A DNA stretch of 64,000 nucleotides from Bacteroidota bacterium (GTDB taxonomy: Bacteria; Bacteroidota; Bacteroidia; AKYH767-A; OLB10): contig JAGVTU010000017.1 of assembly GCA_019136655.1 (NCBI GenBank), positions 124,001-188,000 on the forward strand, in the 5' to 3' direction. This document shows positions 17,640 to 26,094 of the stretch, piece by piece. Made by a program: the position numbers and the translations under genes. Position 1 is the first letter of the stretch. Each line of letters begins with the position of its first letter. The notes beneath the pieces are model-generated. The model saw only the letters and a program-made list of their open reading frames with translations. It searched no databases and had not been told where the DNA came from.

Positions 17640-18730
17640 CTGTTTTCGCCTGTCACTTCCTTATAAACCTGAAGCGTCTTTTTTGCAGTTGTACTGTAGG
17701 TGAAACCATCAACAAAATTAAACGCATTATCGGTCAATCGGTTTTTTAATTCTTTATTTTCAATCAATTTTATAACCTGACGCGACAGATTATCAGCATC
17801 TCCCACATCAGCAATCAAACCTGTAAATCCATCCTGCACAATTTCGCTGATGCCACCTGCATTGGTTGCCACTACAGCAACTTTTGCAGCAAAGGCATCC
17901 AGCAGGGTAGTTCCCAATCCCTCTGTTTTAGAAGTCATCAGAAAAATATCAAGTTCCGGAAGAATTTCAGCCACATCATTTCTGAAACCTGTAAATAATA
18001 AAACCTGTTCCAGTTTTTTATTTTTCACATCTGCCTCCAGTGCTGCACGTTCAGTCCCTTCGCCAATCAGAAAAAAACGAACTTGGGGCATAGCTGCATT
18101 TATTTTTTCTGCTGTTGCAATAAAGGTAAACAAGTCTTTATGATCGGCTAATGCTGATACATTGCCTACTAATGGTGAATCATTGCTTAAATTAAATTCA
18201 GAACGTAGTTTGTTATTAATCTGTTTCAGGTTAAATTTATTTTTATCAATTCCGGAGTGAACAACTGTTAGCTTGCTTTTGTCGCTGATGGCAGGTGCTG
18301 TAAGTTTTTGGATAGCTGCTGAAACACAAATAATTTTTTTGATGCAGGGATGATTGTATTTCATTCTGGAAAAGAAATTTCCTGATACTGCAAAATCAAC
18401 CCTTCTGCTTACTATGATTGGTGTCTTATTTCCAAACATCCATGCTGAAATAAAAGCAGCAGTGTGTGCATGTGAATCGTGTGTATGGATGAGTGAAATT
18501 TGGTTGGTGATGCATATTTTTTTAATCTGCCCGGCTAAAGAAAAATTTAATGAACCCTTTTTCTGATAAGTAAAAACATGTGGGCAGGATGCTCTTTTTT
18601 GAATTTCGCTTCCTTGGGGGCAAAGCAGCACCGTTTCAACATTCAGTTGCTGAAGTTCTGCAATCAGATAAGTGGCCTGTTGTTCGCCACCGCGCCATCC
18701 GGTAGCCGTTGAAATATGCAGCACCTTCAT
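17636..18730 (-). CDS. Glycosyltransferase family 4
   Basis: A 364-residue GT-B glycosyltransferase acting at the cytoplasmic face, probably in lipopolysaccharide or polysaccharide assembly. The N-terminal domain starts LHISTATGWRGGEQQ, where GWRGGEQQATYL is the usual acceptor loop. The C-terminal domain has VGNVSALADHKD and the donor-site EXE-like segment MTSKTEGLGTTLLDAFAA. Its start overlaps the end of the GT2 gene by 4 bp (ATGA) and its end overlaps uvrC. With the preceding GT2 (WaaE/KdtX-like) it may act on LPS core, but acceptor and donor sugars are unknown. Confidence 0.88.
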   Translation of the reverse strand: MKVLHISTATGWRGGEQQATYLIAELQQLNVETVLLCPQGSEIQKRASCPHVFTYQKKGSLNFSLAGQIKKICITNQISLIHTHDSHAHTAAFISAWMFGNKTPIIVSRRVDFAVSGNFFSRMKYNHPCIKKIICVSAAIQKLTAPAISDKSKLTVVHSGIDKNKFNLKQINNKLRSEFNLSNDSPLVGNVSALADHKDLFTFIATAEKINAAMPQVRFFLIGEGTERAALEADVKNKKLEQVLLFTGFRNDVAEILPELDIFLMTSKTEGLGTTLLDAFAAKVAVVATNAGGISEIVQDGFTGLIADVGDADNLSRQVIKLIENKELKNRLTDNAFNFVDGFTYSTTAKKTLQVYKEVTGENS

Positions 18731-19497
18731 AAGTATTGTTTTAGTTTTGAAAAGTTGCGTTTTTCCAAAAGCGAATAACGCAAGTAAACACTTTTAGCGG
18801 AATATTTAGCAATGAGCCATCCATAATATCCGTCCAGAAAGCCTGCTTTGACAATATAGGTTTTAAGAAATCTTACTGCTGCATGCAACAGTGTTTTCAG
18901 GCGATTGGAAGTTTCGTTTCTGTGGTATTTGGCTTTAGCGCTTATGATGGCAAATTTCGTTGCCTGTTCTTTGTGCTGTTCAATGCTGTCAATACTGTAA
19001 TGCAGCAAATCGCCTCTGAGATGTTTGGTTTTGCATCCGCTTTGCATGATGATTTTGTCATGCGGATTTGTGCCACCCCAGGCACCTTTGGTTTTGTCGA
19101 AGAGCCTGAGCTTGGTATCGGGATACCAGCCTGAATGATGAATCCATTTGTCACAATAGCGTGTCAGGCGATTCATGGTATAGCCATCGTGTGTGTGGTT
19201 TTGTTTTATTTCTAAAATTGATTTTGCCAGTTCATCCGACAAACATTCATCAGCATCAAGTGACAAAACCAGATGGTGTGTTGCAAGCGAAAGCGCATGG
19301 TTTTTCTGTTCTATGTATCCCAGGAATTTTTGTTTGACAAACCTGACTCCGTAAGCAGCACAAATTTCTTCAGTGCGGTCTGTTGACAAAGAGTCAAGTA
19401 CCACAATTTCATCAACAACAGGTAAAATGCTTTTCAGACATTGTTCAATCTTTTTTTCCTCATTGAAAGTGATGATTACCCCAGAAATGGCTGTCAT
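18727..19497 (-). CDS. Glycosyltransferase family 2, WaaE/KdtX-like
   Basis: A 256-residue GT-A inverting glycosyltransferase. N-terminal SGVIITFNEEKKIEQCL, nucleotide-binding VVLDSLSTDRTEEICA, metal-binding SLDADECLSDEL, and HHSGWYPDTKLRLFDK match the family that adds sugars to the inner core of LPS (WaaE/KdtX group). The C-terminal ~60 residues include a hydrophobic stretch typical of this group. First gene of the operon leading to gpmI, with its own -7 element 20 nt upstream, divergent from meaB. Confidence 0.85.
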   Translation of the reverse strand: MTAISGVIITFNEEKKIEQCLKSILPVVDEIVVLDSLSTDRTEEICAAYGVRFVKQKFLGYIEQKNHALSLATHHLVLSLDADECLSDELAKSILEIKQNHTHDGYTMNRLTRYCDKWIHHSGWYPDTKLRLFDKTKGAWGGTNPHDKIIMQSGCKTKHLRGDLLHYSIDSIEQHKEQATKFAIISAKAKYHRNETSNRLKTLLHAAVRFLKTYIVKAGFLDGYYGWLIAKYSAKSVYLRYSLLEKRNFSKLKQYL

Positions 19498-19517
19498 ATA
19501 CTGTTGTTGATATGTTG

Positions 19518-19525
19518 CAAAAATA
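19518..19525 (-). promoter_or_regulatory. Putative -7 element of the GT2-GT4-uvrC-kinase-gpmI operon
   Basis: TATTTTTG on the minus strand, 20 nt before the GT2 ATG. No clear -33 found. Confidence 0.5.
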
Positions 19526-19573
19526 ACATTCCTTGTGCAGCATCTGGTTGATGGTTGTATGGTTAAGCTATTC

Positions 19574-19581
19574 TATATTTG
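19574..19581 (+). promoter_or_regulatory. -7 element adjacent to the meaB start
   Basis: TATATTTG ends 5 nt before the ATG at 19587, implying a nearly leaderless mRNA. Candidate -33 TTG motifs at 19548 and 19555 have spacers of 23 and 16 nt, neither ideal. Confidence 0.5.
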
Positions 19582-19586
19582 CAGAC

Positions 19587-20486
19587 ATGAGTATATATAA
19601 ACTCAACAAAGACGAAATAAAAGCAGGCAACTACCGTCAGCTTGCCAAAGCCATATCAGCCGTTGAAAACGAGTATCAGGGTTATTTTGAGTTTCTTGAG
19701 AACCTGCAGATTGACTACAGCGTTCCTGTTGTTGGAATCACTGGCCCTCCAGGTGCAGGCAAAAGTTCACTGCTGAATGCCATATTAAAAGAGTTGAGTT
19801 CAGATAAAAAGATAGCTATTTTGGCAGTGGATCCGTCATCACCGTTTACTCACGGAAGTGTACTTGGCGACAGGTTCAGGATGAATGATTTTTTTGAGCA
19901 TCCAAATGTTTACATCCGTTCATTGGCTACAAGAGGCAACCTCGGAGGTCTTTCACCAAAATCTATTGAAATTTCAGATGTGTTGAGGTCTGCAGGTTTT
20001 GATATAATTTTTATTGAAACCGTTGGAGTAGGACAGAGCGAGGTTGAAATAGCCATGCTGGCTGACACCACAGTGTTGGTGCTTAACCCCGGTGCCGGTG
20101 ACGACATCCAGGCACTTAAGTCGGGTATTCTCGAGGTGGCAGATATATATGTGATTAATAAATCTGATCAACCACATGCGGATACCTTGGCTAAACATTT
20201 ATATAATATGCTCAATTTGCGCAAAACAGAAGGGTGGATGCCACCTGTATTAAAGACTGTAGCAACGGGTTCAGAGGGAATTAAGGAATTATTGAAATCG
20301 GTATTTGAACATCAGAAACAACATGATATTCATAAAAGAACCAGTTTGTTATATGAGAAAGCATTACGACTGATTACGGCAGAAAAGATGAGAGGATTTG
20401 ATTTCAGTAAGCTGAAAAACGAAATTAAAGGGGTTCATTCTGATAATATGAACTTCTATCGTTTCCTGAGGGAAAAGTACTTTTAA
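19587..20486 (+). CDS. meaB: MeaB/ArgK-family G3E GTPase, B12 mutase chaperone
   Basis: Gates cobalamin loading and protects methylmalonyl-CoA mutase in a GTP-dependent way. ~299 residues from the ATG at 19587. An in-frame TTG at 19533 would add a spurious hydrophobic leader. Motifs are Walker A GPPGAGKSS, switch-region DPSSPFTHGSVLGDRFRM, the FIETVGVGQSE Walker B-like motif and the base-recognition NKSD. C-terminal dimerisation helix at the end. It is divergent from the glycosyltransferase operon. The fused mutase at 58.4 kb carries its own G domain, so this free MeaB suggests a separate methylmalonyl-CoA mutase elsewhere in the genome. Confidence 0.93.
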   Translation: MSIYKLNKDEIKAGNYRQLAKAISAVENEYQGYFEFLENLQIDYSVPVVGITGPPGAGKSSLLNAILKELSSDKKIAILAVDPSSPFTHGSVLGDRFRMNDFFEHPNVYIRSLATRGNLGGLSPKSIEISDVLRSAGFDIIFIETVGVGQSEVEIAMLADTTVLVLNPGAGDDIQALKSGILEVADIYVINKSDQPHADTLAKHLYNMLNLRKTEGWMPPVLKTVATGSEGIKELLKSVFEHQKQHDIHKRTSLLYEKALRLITAEKMRGFDFSKLKNEIKGVHSDNMNFYRFLREKYF

Positions 20487-20630
20487 TTTGCTGAATCAGA
20501 GCGAAAAATGAATCATGAATTAATACATAATATTGGTTTATGAAGGATTTTATGAATAAAAAATCGAATAAAAATTTGTGATTTGAAGTTTTTTACATTG
20601 TTTTGTGCACGTTAATACCTAAACGCAGTT

Positions 20631-20975
20631 ATGCAGGAATCAGAAAATAATGGTAACTCCAGGGAAGTTATCTTTACAAAAGCGGTTAAAGCCGGAAAGA
20701 GAACGTATTTTTTTGATGTAAAGTCAACGAGAGCGAATGATTTCTTTGTGACAATTACCGAGAGCAAGAAGAAGTTTAACATGGGTGACGAAAAGCCCTT
20801 TTACGAAAAACATAAAATCTTTCTTTACAAAGAAGATTTCGAAAAGTTTATCGAAGGGTTGAATGATGCCATCACGCATATCAAAGCCAATGGGCTGAAT
20901 GGGAATAGCGAAGGCTCATCATCTGAACCTGACAAGGGCTCAAATCCCTTTACAAACGTGTCATTTGACGAATAA
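20631..20975 (+). CDS. PUR-alpha-like DNA/RNA-binding protein (DUF3276)
   Basis: A 114-residue single PUR-repeat protein. The region FTKAVKAGKRTYFFDVKSTRANDFFVTITES followed by EKHKIFLYKEDFEKFIEGL gives the beta-sheet-plus-helix pattern of the bacterial PUR-alpha family (also known from Borrelia), which binds single-stranded nucleic acid as a dimer. The C-terminal ~25 residues are low-complexity and probably disordered (NGNSEGSSSEPDKGSNP). Likely a regulatory or nucleoid role; targets unknown. Possibly ended by a weak hairpin at 20987-21005. Confidence 0.85.
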   Translation: MQESENNGNSREVIFTKAVKAGKRTYFFDVKSTRANDFFVTITESKKKFNMGDEKPFYEKHKIFLYKEDFEKFIEGLNDAITHIKANGLNGNSEGSSSEPDKGSNPFTNVSFDE

Positions 20976-20986
20976 GATGAATACTT

Positions 20987-21009
20987 CACCCAAAATATCA
21001 GGGTGTTTA
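20987..21009 (+). terminator. Weak terminator-like hairpin after the PUR-alpha gene
   Basis: CACCC / GGGTG stem with 9-nt loop followed by TTTAT, 11 nt after the stop. The stem is short, so efficiency is doubtful. Confidence 0.35.
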
Positions 21010-21040
21010 TCAATCTGTTAATAACTTTGAGCAATTAAAA

Positions 21041-21071
21041 TTTGAATTTATAAATATCTGACCTATATTTG
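21041..21071 (+). promoter_or_regulatory. Promoter of the 68-residue protein
   Basis: TTTG (21041-21044), 19-nt spacer, TATATTTG (21064-21071), 21 nt before the ATG: one of the best consensus promoters in the window. Confidence 0.75.
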
Positions 21072-21092
21072 GGTCAACAAAAATTAATAACC

Positions 21093-21299
21093 ATGGCAGT
21101 TATATCTCTTTCAAAAGCAGAATTGCAAGGCATTCAGAAAATAGGCTCAATGCTTGCCGGTCTCTCTAAAGTTATTGGAGATGAACAAATGAATGAGTTT
21201 AAAATGTATGATGAAATTGAAGCTGAAAAAGCAGCTTCCAAATCATCAGCGAGAAAGCAGATGTACTCTGCTAAGTCAACGATTGAACGTTTAATGTAA
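21093..21299 (+). CDS. Small hypothetical protein (68 aa), strongly promoted
   Basis: A 68-residue, mostly helical, charged protein (MAVISLSKAELQGIQKIGSM to STIERLM) with no signal peptide or cysteine. The ATG at 21093 is chosen over an upstream in-frame TTG because a consensus promoter ends 21 nt before it. It has its own terminator, so it is a single-gene transcript, suggesting that it is made in quantity. The sequence has no motif I recognise; a basic C-terminal half (KSSARKQMYSAKS) might bind nucleic acid or a partner protein, which is speculation. Confidence 0.7.
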   Translation: MAVISLSKAELQGIQKIGSMLAGLSKVIGDEQMNEFKMYDEIEAEKAASKSSARKQMYSAKSTIERLM

Positions 21300-21320
21300 T
21301 ATTTCCATAAGATTGAATTT

Positions 21321-21360
21321 ATCCGCATCCTGAATAAGGGTGCGGATTTTTATTTTTTTA
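21321..21360 (+). terminator. Intrinsic terminator of the small-protein gene
   Basis: Stem ATCCGCATCC / GGGTGCGGAT (one G-T wobble) with a 7-nt loop, followed by a long T-rich tract. Confidence 0.85.
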
Positions 21361-21445
21361 TCCGGACTAAACTAACCTGTTCCTCTTACTCTGAAACTTC
21401 AATAATCTTTGTAGGTTTGAGGCTTCATTTCAATGATTTTTTAAT

Positions 21446-23605
21446 ATGATTAGAAAAGCAACGTGGCTTATCGTTTTAGCAGTTTTAGCCTCTGCAAATC
21501 TGTATGCACAAAAGAATCTGACCTATGCCGATATCTGGGGTAGCAGTCAGTTTTCGGCACGTACCGTTTCTGAACTGAAGAGTATGAAGGATGGCAAAAG
21601 CTATTCAGACATGGATTCAGATGGAAATCTGATAAAATATGATTTCAGAACCGGAAAAATGCTGGACACACTGATGAATAAAAGAGATATCAATGGTCAT
21701 ATTGCCGGCTTAAGAGTCAGCGATTATCAGTTTAGCAATGACGAAAAAAAGATTCTTTTGACAACAGAAGTTGAGTCTATCTACCGCCATTCTACAAAAG
21801 CCAATTACTATGTATTCAACCGTTCCGATAAATCATTTAAGAAGGTTTCTGAGAATGGAAAACAAATGTATGCACAGTTCAGTCCTGACGCTTCTCAAGT
21901 AACTTTTGTTCGCGACAACAATCTGTTTATTAAAAATTTAATCAACGGAACTGAAACAGCCATTACTAAAGATGGGAAAAAGAATGAAATCATCAATGGT
22001 GCCAACGACTGGGTTTATGAGGAAGAATTTTCTTTCAGTCAGTCTTATCAGTGGTCGCCCGATGGAAGATATATCGCCTATTACCGCTTTGATGAATCAC
22101 ATGTAAAAGAGTTTACACTGACTTATTATGATAGTCTTTATCCCAGGGAAGAAAAGTATAAATATCCCAAAGCCGGTGAAGAAAATTCAGTGGTTGAAAT
22201 TTATATCTATGATTTGAAGTCCGGTAAAACTGTCAAAGCAGATTTGGGTACAGAAAAAGATCAGTACATCCCAAGGATAAAATGGACTTATAATGATGGG
22301 GTTTTATGCATTTTGCGAATGAACCGCTACCAAAATATACTGGATTATCTGTTGTGTGATGTTGCTACAGGACACTGCCGCACTTTGATGACAGAGAAAA
22401 GTAAAACCTATATCGAAATAAACGATGATTTGACTTTCCTGAAAGACAAAGTCCATTTTATTTACAGCAGTGAAAAGGGTGGCAGTAATCAGTTATATTT
22501 TGCAAGTCTCACCGGAGGCCCTGAAGTGCAGCTGACCAAAGGTGGCGATGTGATGACGTATTATGGTTATAACGAAAAACAAAAAACATGTTTTTATCAG
22601 TGTGCAGAGCCAACACCTATGGACAGACAGGTATATGCTGCTGATTTAAATGGAAAACGTAAATTGCTTTCTCCGGCAAATGGTACTGCAGCTGCCACAT
22701 TCAGTGAAGGTTTCAGATATAGTGTGATAACTTACAGCAGCATGAGAATGCCTTTTGAATGTTATGTGCAGGATGCCAATGCAAAAAAAATACGTGTACT
22801 CGAAAACAATCAAAAAGTAAAGAATGCACTTGACGAATTTGCTATTTCGCCTGCATCGTTTTTCAAGTTTAAGACATCAGAGAATATTGAGCTGAATGGC
22901 TGGATGATAAAGCCACCATCGTTTGATGCTTCAAAAAAATATCCTGTAATAGTGTTTGTGTACGGAGGTCCTCACGTTCAAACTGTACTTAACAAATGGA
23001 CTGGAACAAGGTATTTATGGCATCAGATGCTGGCTCAGAAAGGATTTATTGTGGTGTCGGTTGACAACAGAGGAACACCTGCTCGCGGAAAAGAATTTGC
23101 AGATTGTATTTATAAAGATTTAGGGAATAAGGAAGTAGTTGATCAGATAGAGTTAGCAAGGTATTTAGGTACGCTAAATTATGTTGATAAAGAGCGTATA
23201 GGAGTTCACGGATGGAGCTTTGGCGGATACATAACATCACTGCTGCTGACCAAGGGAGCTGATTATTTTAAAACAGGAGTTGCTGTGGCACCGGTAACCA
23301 ACTGGAGATATTACGACTCTATTTATACTGAACGTTATCTTTCGTTGCCTCAGGAAAATGCAAAAGGATATGATGAAAACTCTCCTGTGTTTTATGCAGA
23401 CAAACTGAAGGGAAAGTTTTTACTGATTCATGGATTGACAGATGACAATGTACATTTTCAGAACAGTGCAGAACTTGTTTTGGCACTTTTGAAAAACAAG
23501 AAACAGTTCGATTCATTTTATTACCCCAATCAGGCACATGGCATTAGCAGTTACAGAGGGCATGTTTATGAAATGATGACAGAATATTTTCTGAAAAACT
23601 TATAA
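21446..23605 (+). CDS. Dipeptidyl peptidase IV (S9B)
   Basis: Removes X-Pro/X-Ala dipeptides from peptide N-termini, here outside the cytoplasm. 719 residues with signal peptide (1-21, LYAQ). The N-terminal beta-propeller has the DPP-IV double-glutamate motif in DWVYEEEF (E192-E194) that holds the substrate amino end. The C-terminal alpha/beta hydrolase has S591 in GWSFGGY, the Asp in GLTDDNVHF (~666) and H698 in QAHGI. It precedes hutI by 26 nt, so extracellular peptide use and histidine catabolism may share a transcript. Confidence 0.93.
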   Translation: MIRKATWLIVLAVLASANLYAQKNLTYADIWGSSQFSARTVSELKSMKDGKSYSDMDSDGNLIKYDFRTGKMLDTLMNKRDINGHIAGLRVSDYQFSNDEKKILLTTEVESIYRHSTKANYYVFNRSDKSFKKVSENGKQMYAQFSPDASQVTFVRDNNLFIKNLINGTETAITKDGKKNEIINGANDWVYEEEFSFSQSYQWSPDGRYIAYYRFDESHVKEFTLTYYDSLYPREEKYKYPKAGEENSVVEIYIYDLKSGKTVKADLGTEKDQYIPRIKWTYNDGVLCILRMNRYQNILDYLLCDVATGHCRTLMTEKSKTYIEINDDLTFLKDKVHFIYSSEKGGSNQLYFASLTGGPEVQLTKGGDVMTYYGYNEKQKTCFYQCAEPTPMDRQVYAADLNGKRKLLSPANGTAAATFSEGFRYSVITYSSMRMPFECYVQDANAKKIRVLENNQKVKNALDEFAISPASFFKFKTSENIELNGWMIKPPSFDASKKYPVIVFVYGGPHVQTVLNKWTGTRYLWHQMLAQKGFIVVSVDNRGTPARGKEFADCIYKDLGNKEVVDQIELARYLGTLNYVDKERIGVHGWSFGGYITSLLLTKGADYFKTGVAVAPVTNWRYYDSIYTERYLSLPQENAKGYDENSPVFYADKLKGKFLLIHGLTDDNVHFQNSAELVLALLKNKKQFDSFYYPNQAHGISSYRGHVYEMMTEYFLKNL

Positions 23606-23631
23606 TATAAGCACGATTAGAAGAGAGCAGT

Positions 23632-24867
23632 ATGAAGGTGTTTATCAATATTAAAAAACTGGGTGGTGCAGGACATGCATCAGTGAAGAAGGGAAAAGAA
23701 ATGTCGGAATTTCATTACCTCGAAAATGCATTTATGTCCATCAGCAATGGGAAAATTGAAGACCTGGGGTTGATGAAAGATTATGATGCCGGTAAATTCA
23801 GCAAGTATGAAATAGTGGATGTAAAAGGAAGGTTTGTGATGCCGGGCTGGTGCGATTCGCATACTCATTTGGTTTATGCTGCTTCGCGTGAAGAAGAGTT
23901 TGTTGACAGAATAAATGGATTGACCTATGAAGCCATTGCCAAAAGAGGAGGAGGCATACTGAACTCTGCCAAAAAACTGGCTGCTGCTTCTGAAGAAGAA
24001 TTGTTTCAGTCGGCATGTGAGCGCATACAGTCCATGATTGCAAAAGGAACAACCTCACTTGAAATAAAAAGCGGTTATGGATTAAGTTTTGAAGGTGAAA
24101 TGAAAATGCTGAGAGTGATTAAGCGGCTGAAAGAGCATTTTCCTATGATTATCAAATCAACTTTTCTGGGTGCGCATGCAGTACCTGAGTCATTCAAAAG
24201 AAACAAGCAAGGCTACATTGATTTGCTTACGAATGAACTGATGCCTGCAATTAATGCTGAAAAACTTGCTGATTTTTGTGATGTGTTTTGCGAGCAAAAT
24301 TATTTCAGTCGTGATGAAACCATTCATATTCTCAGCGAAGCAAAAAAATATGGAATGATTCCAAAAGTTCATGCCAATCAGATGAGCAGTTCAGGAGGTG
24401 TGCAGGCCGGAGTAACCTGCAATGCCATCAGTGTTGATCATCTGGAATATGTAGGTGACGAAGAAATCAGTTTGCTCAAAGGCAGCAGCACCATGCCTGT
24501 GGTTTTGCCGGGAGCTGCATTTTTTTTAGGACTGCCACTGCCACCTGCGCGTAAAATGATAGATGCAGGATTGCCTGTGGCTGTTGCAACCGATTTTAAT
24601 CCCGGAAGTTCACCCACCGGTGATATGAATTTTATGGTAGCGTTATTATGTATTCAGTATAAACTTAATCCCGATGAAGCATTCAATGCAGCAACAATAA
24701 ATGCTGCTTATGCCATGGATGCAATAAGCGAAACAGGAAGTTTAAGTGTCGGGAAAAGGGCTGATTTTTTTATAACAAAACAAATACCTTCAACTTCGTA
24801 TATCCCGTATTCGTTCAATGAAAACACAATTGACGAAGTGTATATTGGCGGAAAAAAAGCACATTAA
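23632..24867 (+). CDS. hutI: Imidazolonepropionase
   Basis: Third step of histidine degradation: hydrolyses imidazolone-5-propionate to N-formimino-L-glutamate. A 411-residue amidohydrolase with the metal motif DSHTHLVYAASREEEF, KSGYGLSFEGEMKML, FLGAHAVPESF, KVHANQMSSSGG and the metal Asp in ATDFNPGSSPT. Length fits the family. It is followed after 3 nt by hutG and then ftcD. The first two enzymes, HutH and HutU, are not encoded in the window. Confidence 0.95.
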   Translation: MKVFINIKKLGGAGHASVKKGKEMSEFHYLENAFMSISNGKIEDLGLMKDYDAGKFSKYEIVDVKGRFVMPGWCDSHTHLVYAASREEEFVDRINGLTYEAIAKRGGGILNSAKKLAAASEEELFQSACERIQSMIAKGTTSLEIKSGYGLSFEGEMKMLRVIKRLKEHFPMIIKSTFLGAHAVPESFKRNKQGYIDLLTNELMPAINAEKLADFCDVFCEQNYFSRDETIHILSEAKKYGMIPKVHANQMSSSGGVQAGVTCNAISVDHLEYVGDEEISLLKGSSTMPVVLPGAAFFLGLPLPPARKMIDAGLPVAVATDFNPGSSPTGDMNFMVALLCIQYKLNPDEAFNAATINAAYAMDAISETGSLSVGKRADFFITKQIPSTSYIPYSFNENTIDEVYIGGKKAH

Positions 24868-24870
24868 TGT

Positions 24871-25935
24871 ATGAACCATCTTGTTATTTATACCAAACAG
24901 GATCTCCTGAATGAAACCCGTATCCGTGATAATGAAACTAAGGTAGGAGAAAATATGCAGGTGTTGCCTGATGAAGGCAATACTTTGTTGGAACGGTTAC
25001 AGAAATCAACAGCACGCTTTGTATTACTCGGATTACCTGAAGATATTGGCGTTAGAGCAAATTATGGTCGCGGTGGTGCTTACAGCGCATGGAAACCTGC
25101 ATTATTCAGTTTGCTGAATGTGCAGAGCAATATATTTGGTGATGGAAGTAATATGATGGTTTTAGGACATGTTGCTTTTGATGATCTGATGCTTGCTGCC
25201 GACAGTATCAACTTTAGAACTAAAAAAGGATTGGAAAAAGCACGTAAACTTGTGGCACAGGTTGATGAAAGAGTTATACCTGTCATACGTGATATTATCC
25301 GTTCGGGAAAAGAAGCAATCATCATTGGCGGTGGCCACAACAATTCATATCCCAACATCAGAGGAGCAGCTGAAGGACTACAACTTGCAGGTAAAATAAA
25401 ACATGCTGCAATTAACTGCATCAACAGCGATGCACATTCTGATTTTCGTGACATGGAAGGGCGACACAGCGGAAACGGATTTCGCTATGCGTTTGAAGAA
25501 GGATTTCTTAAAAATTACAGCATAGTAGGTCTGCATGAAAGTTACAATGCAGGCAATGTGCTTGATACAATGAATGCAGAGAAGAAAAGAATCTCGTTAA
25601 GTTTTTTCGAAGATATTTTTATACGCGAAAACATTTCGTTTAAAGAAGCTGTTCAGCAAGGTATCAGCCATGTGAATGACGGATACTGTGGTATTGAGAT
25701 TGACATGGACACGATTCAGAATATTCCTGCAAGTGCCCGTACTTCGAGTGGACTGAGCACTATTGATGCTAGAAAGTATGTAACATGGACGGCACAGAAT
25801 CTCAAAGCCTGTTATTTTCATATTGCTGAAGCAGCGCCTGTATTGTCACACATCAAAACCGACAACAAGAGTGGAAAACTGATTGGTTATCTGATTGCTG
25901 ACTATATCAAAGCAAGAATTTCAGCAGCAGAATAA
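24871..25935 (+). CDS. hutG: Formimidoylglutamase-like ureohydrolase (arginase family)
   Basis: A 354-residue manganese ureohydrolase. All six metal ligands can be placed: H156 (GGGHNNSY), D187, H189 and D191 (SDAHSDFR), D278 and D280 (EIDMDTIQN). The GGGHN in place of the arginase GGDHS is typical of the formimidoylglutamase side of the family. The GRHSGNGFRYA segment lies in the substrate region. Position between hutI and ftcD supports hydrolysis of N-formimino-glutamate to glutamate and formamide. Because ftcD handles the same substrate by another route, a different amidine substrate remains possible. Confidence 0.82.
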   Translation: MNHLVIYTKQDLLNETRIRDNETKVGENMQVLPDEGNTLLERLQKSTARFVLLGLPEDIGVRANYGRGGAYSAWKPALFSLLNVQSNIFGDGSNMMVLGHVAFDDLMLAADSINFRTKKGLEKARKLVAQVDERVIPVIRDIIRSGKEAIIIGGGHNNSYPNIRGAAEGLQLAGKIKHAAINCINSDAHSDFRDMEGRHSGNGFRYAFEEGFLKNYSIVGLHESYNAGNVLDTMNAEKKRISLSFFEDIFIRENISFKEAVQQGISHVNDGYCGIEIDMDTIQNIPASARTSSGLSTIDARKYVTWTAQNLKACYFHIAEAAPVLSHIKTDNKSGKLIGYLIADYIKARISAAE

Positions 25936-26094
25936 TTGTTTTCTCTTTTTTTCAGGAGGTGATTCTCAGTAAGTAACTTTAAGTTGTTAAAATTTAAAGC
26001 ATGCAGAGAGATTCAATATTACCTTTGTTTTTTTCTTTGTAAGATAATAGAGTTGAGGTTTGTTTATTTTGTAAGAAAATTATAATCCTTTTAT
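25936..26094. other. Intergenic region between hutG and ftcD
   Basis: 159 bp without ORF. It holds TACCTTTG at 26020-26027, a possible -7 element 67 nt before ftcD without a good -33. It also holds AGGAGGTGAT at 25954-25963, a Shine-Dalgarno-like string with no start codon at usable distance. Confidence 0.4.

Noticed and set aside
25954-25963. AGGAGGTGAT, a near-perfect anti-16S Shine-Dalgarno string
   Set aside because: No start codon lies within usable distance and genes in this window show no Shine-Dalgarno use; probably chance.
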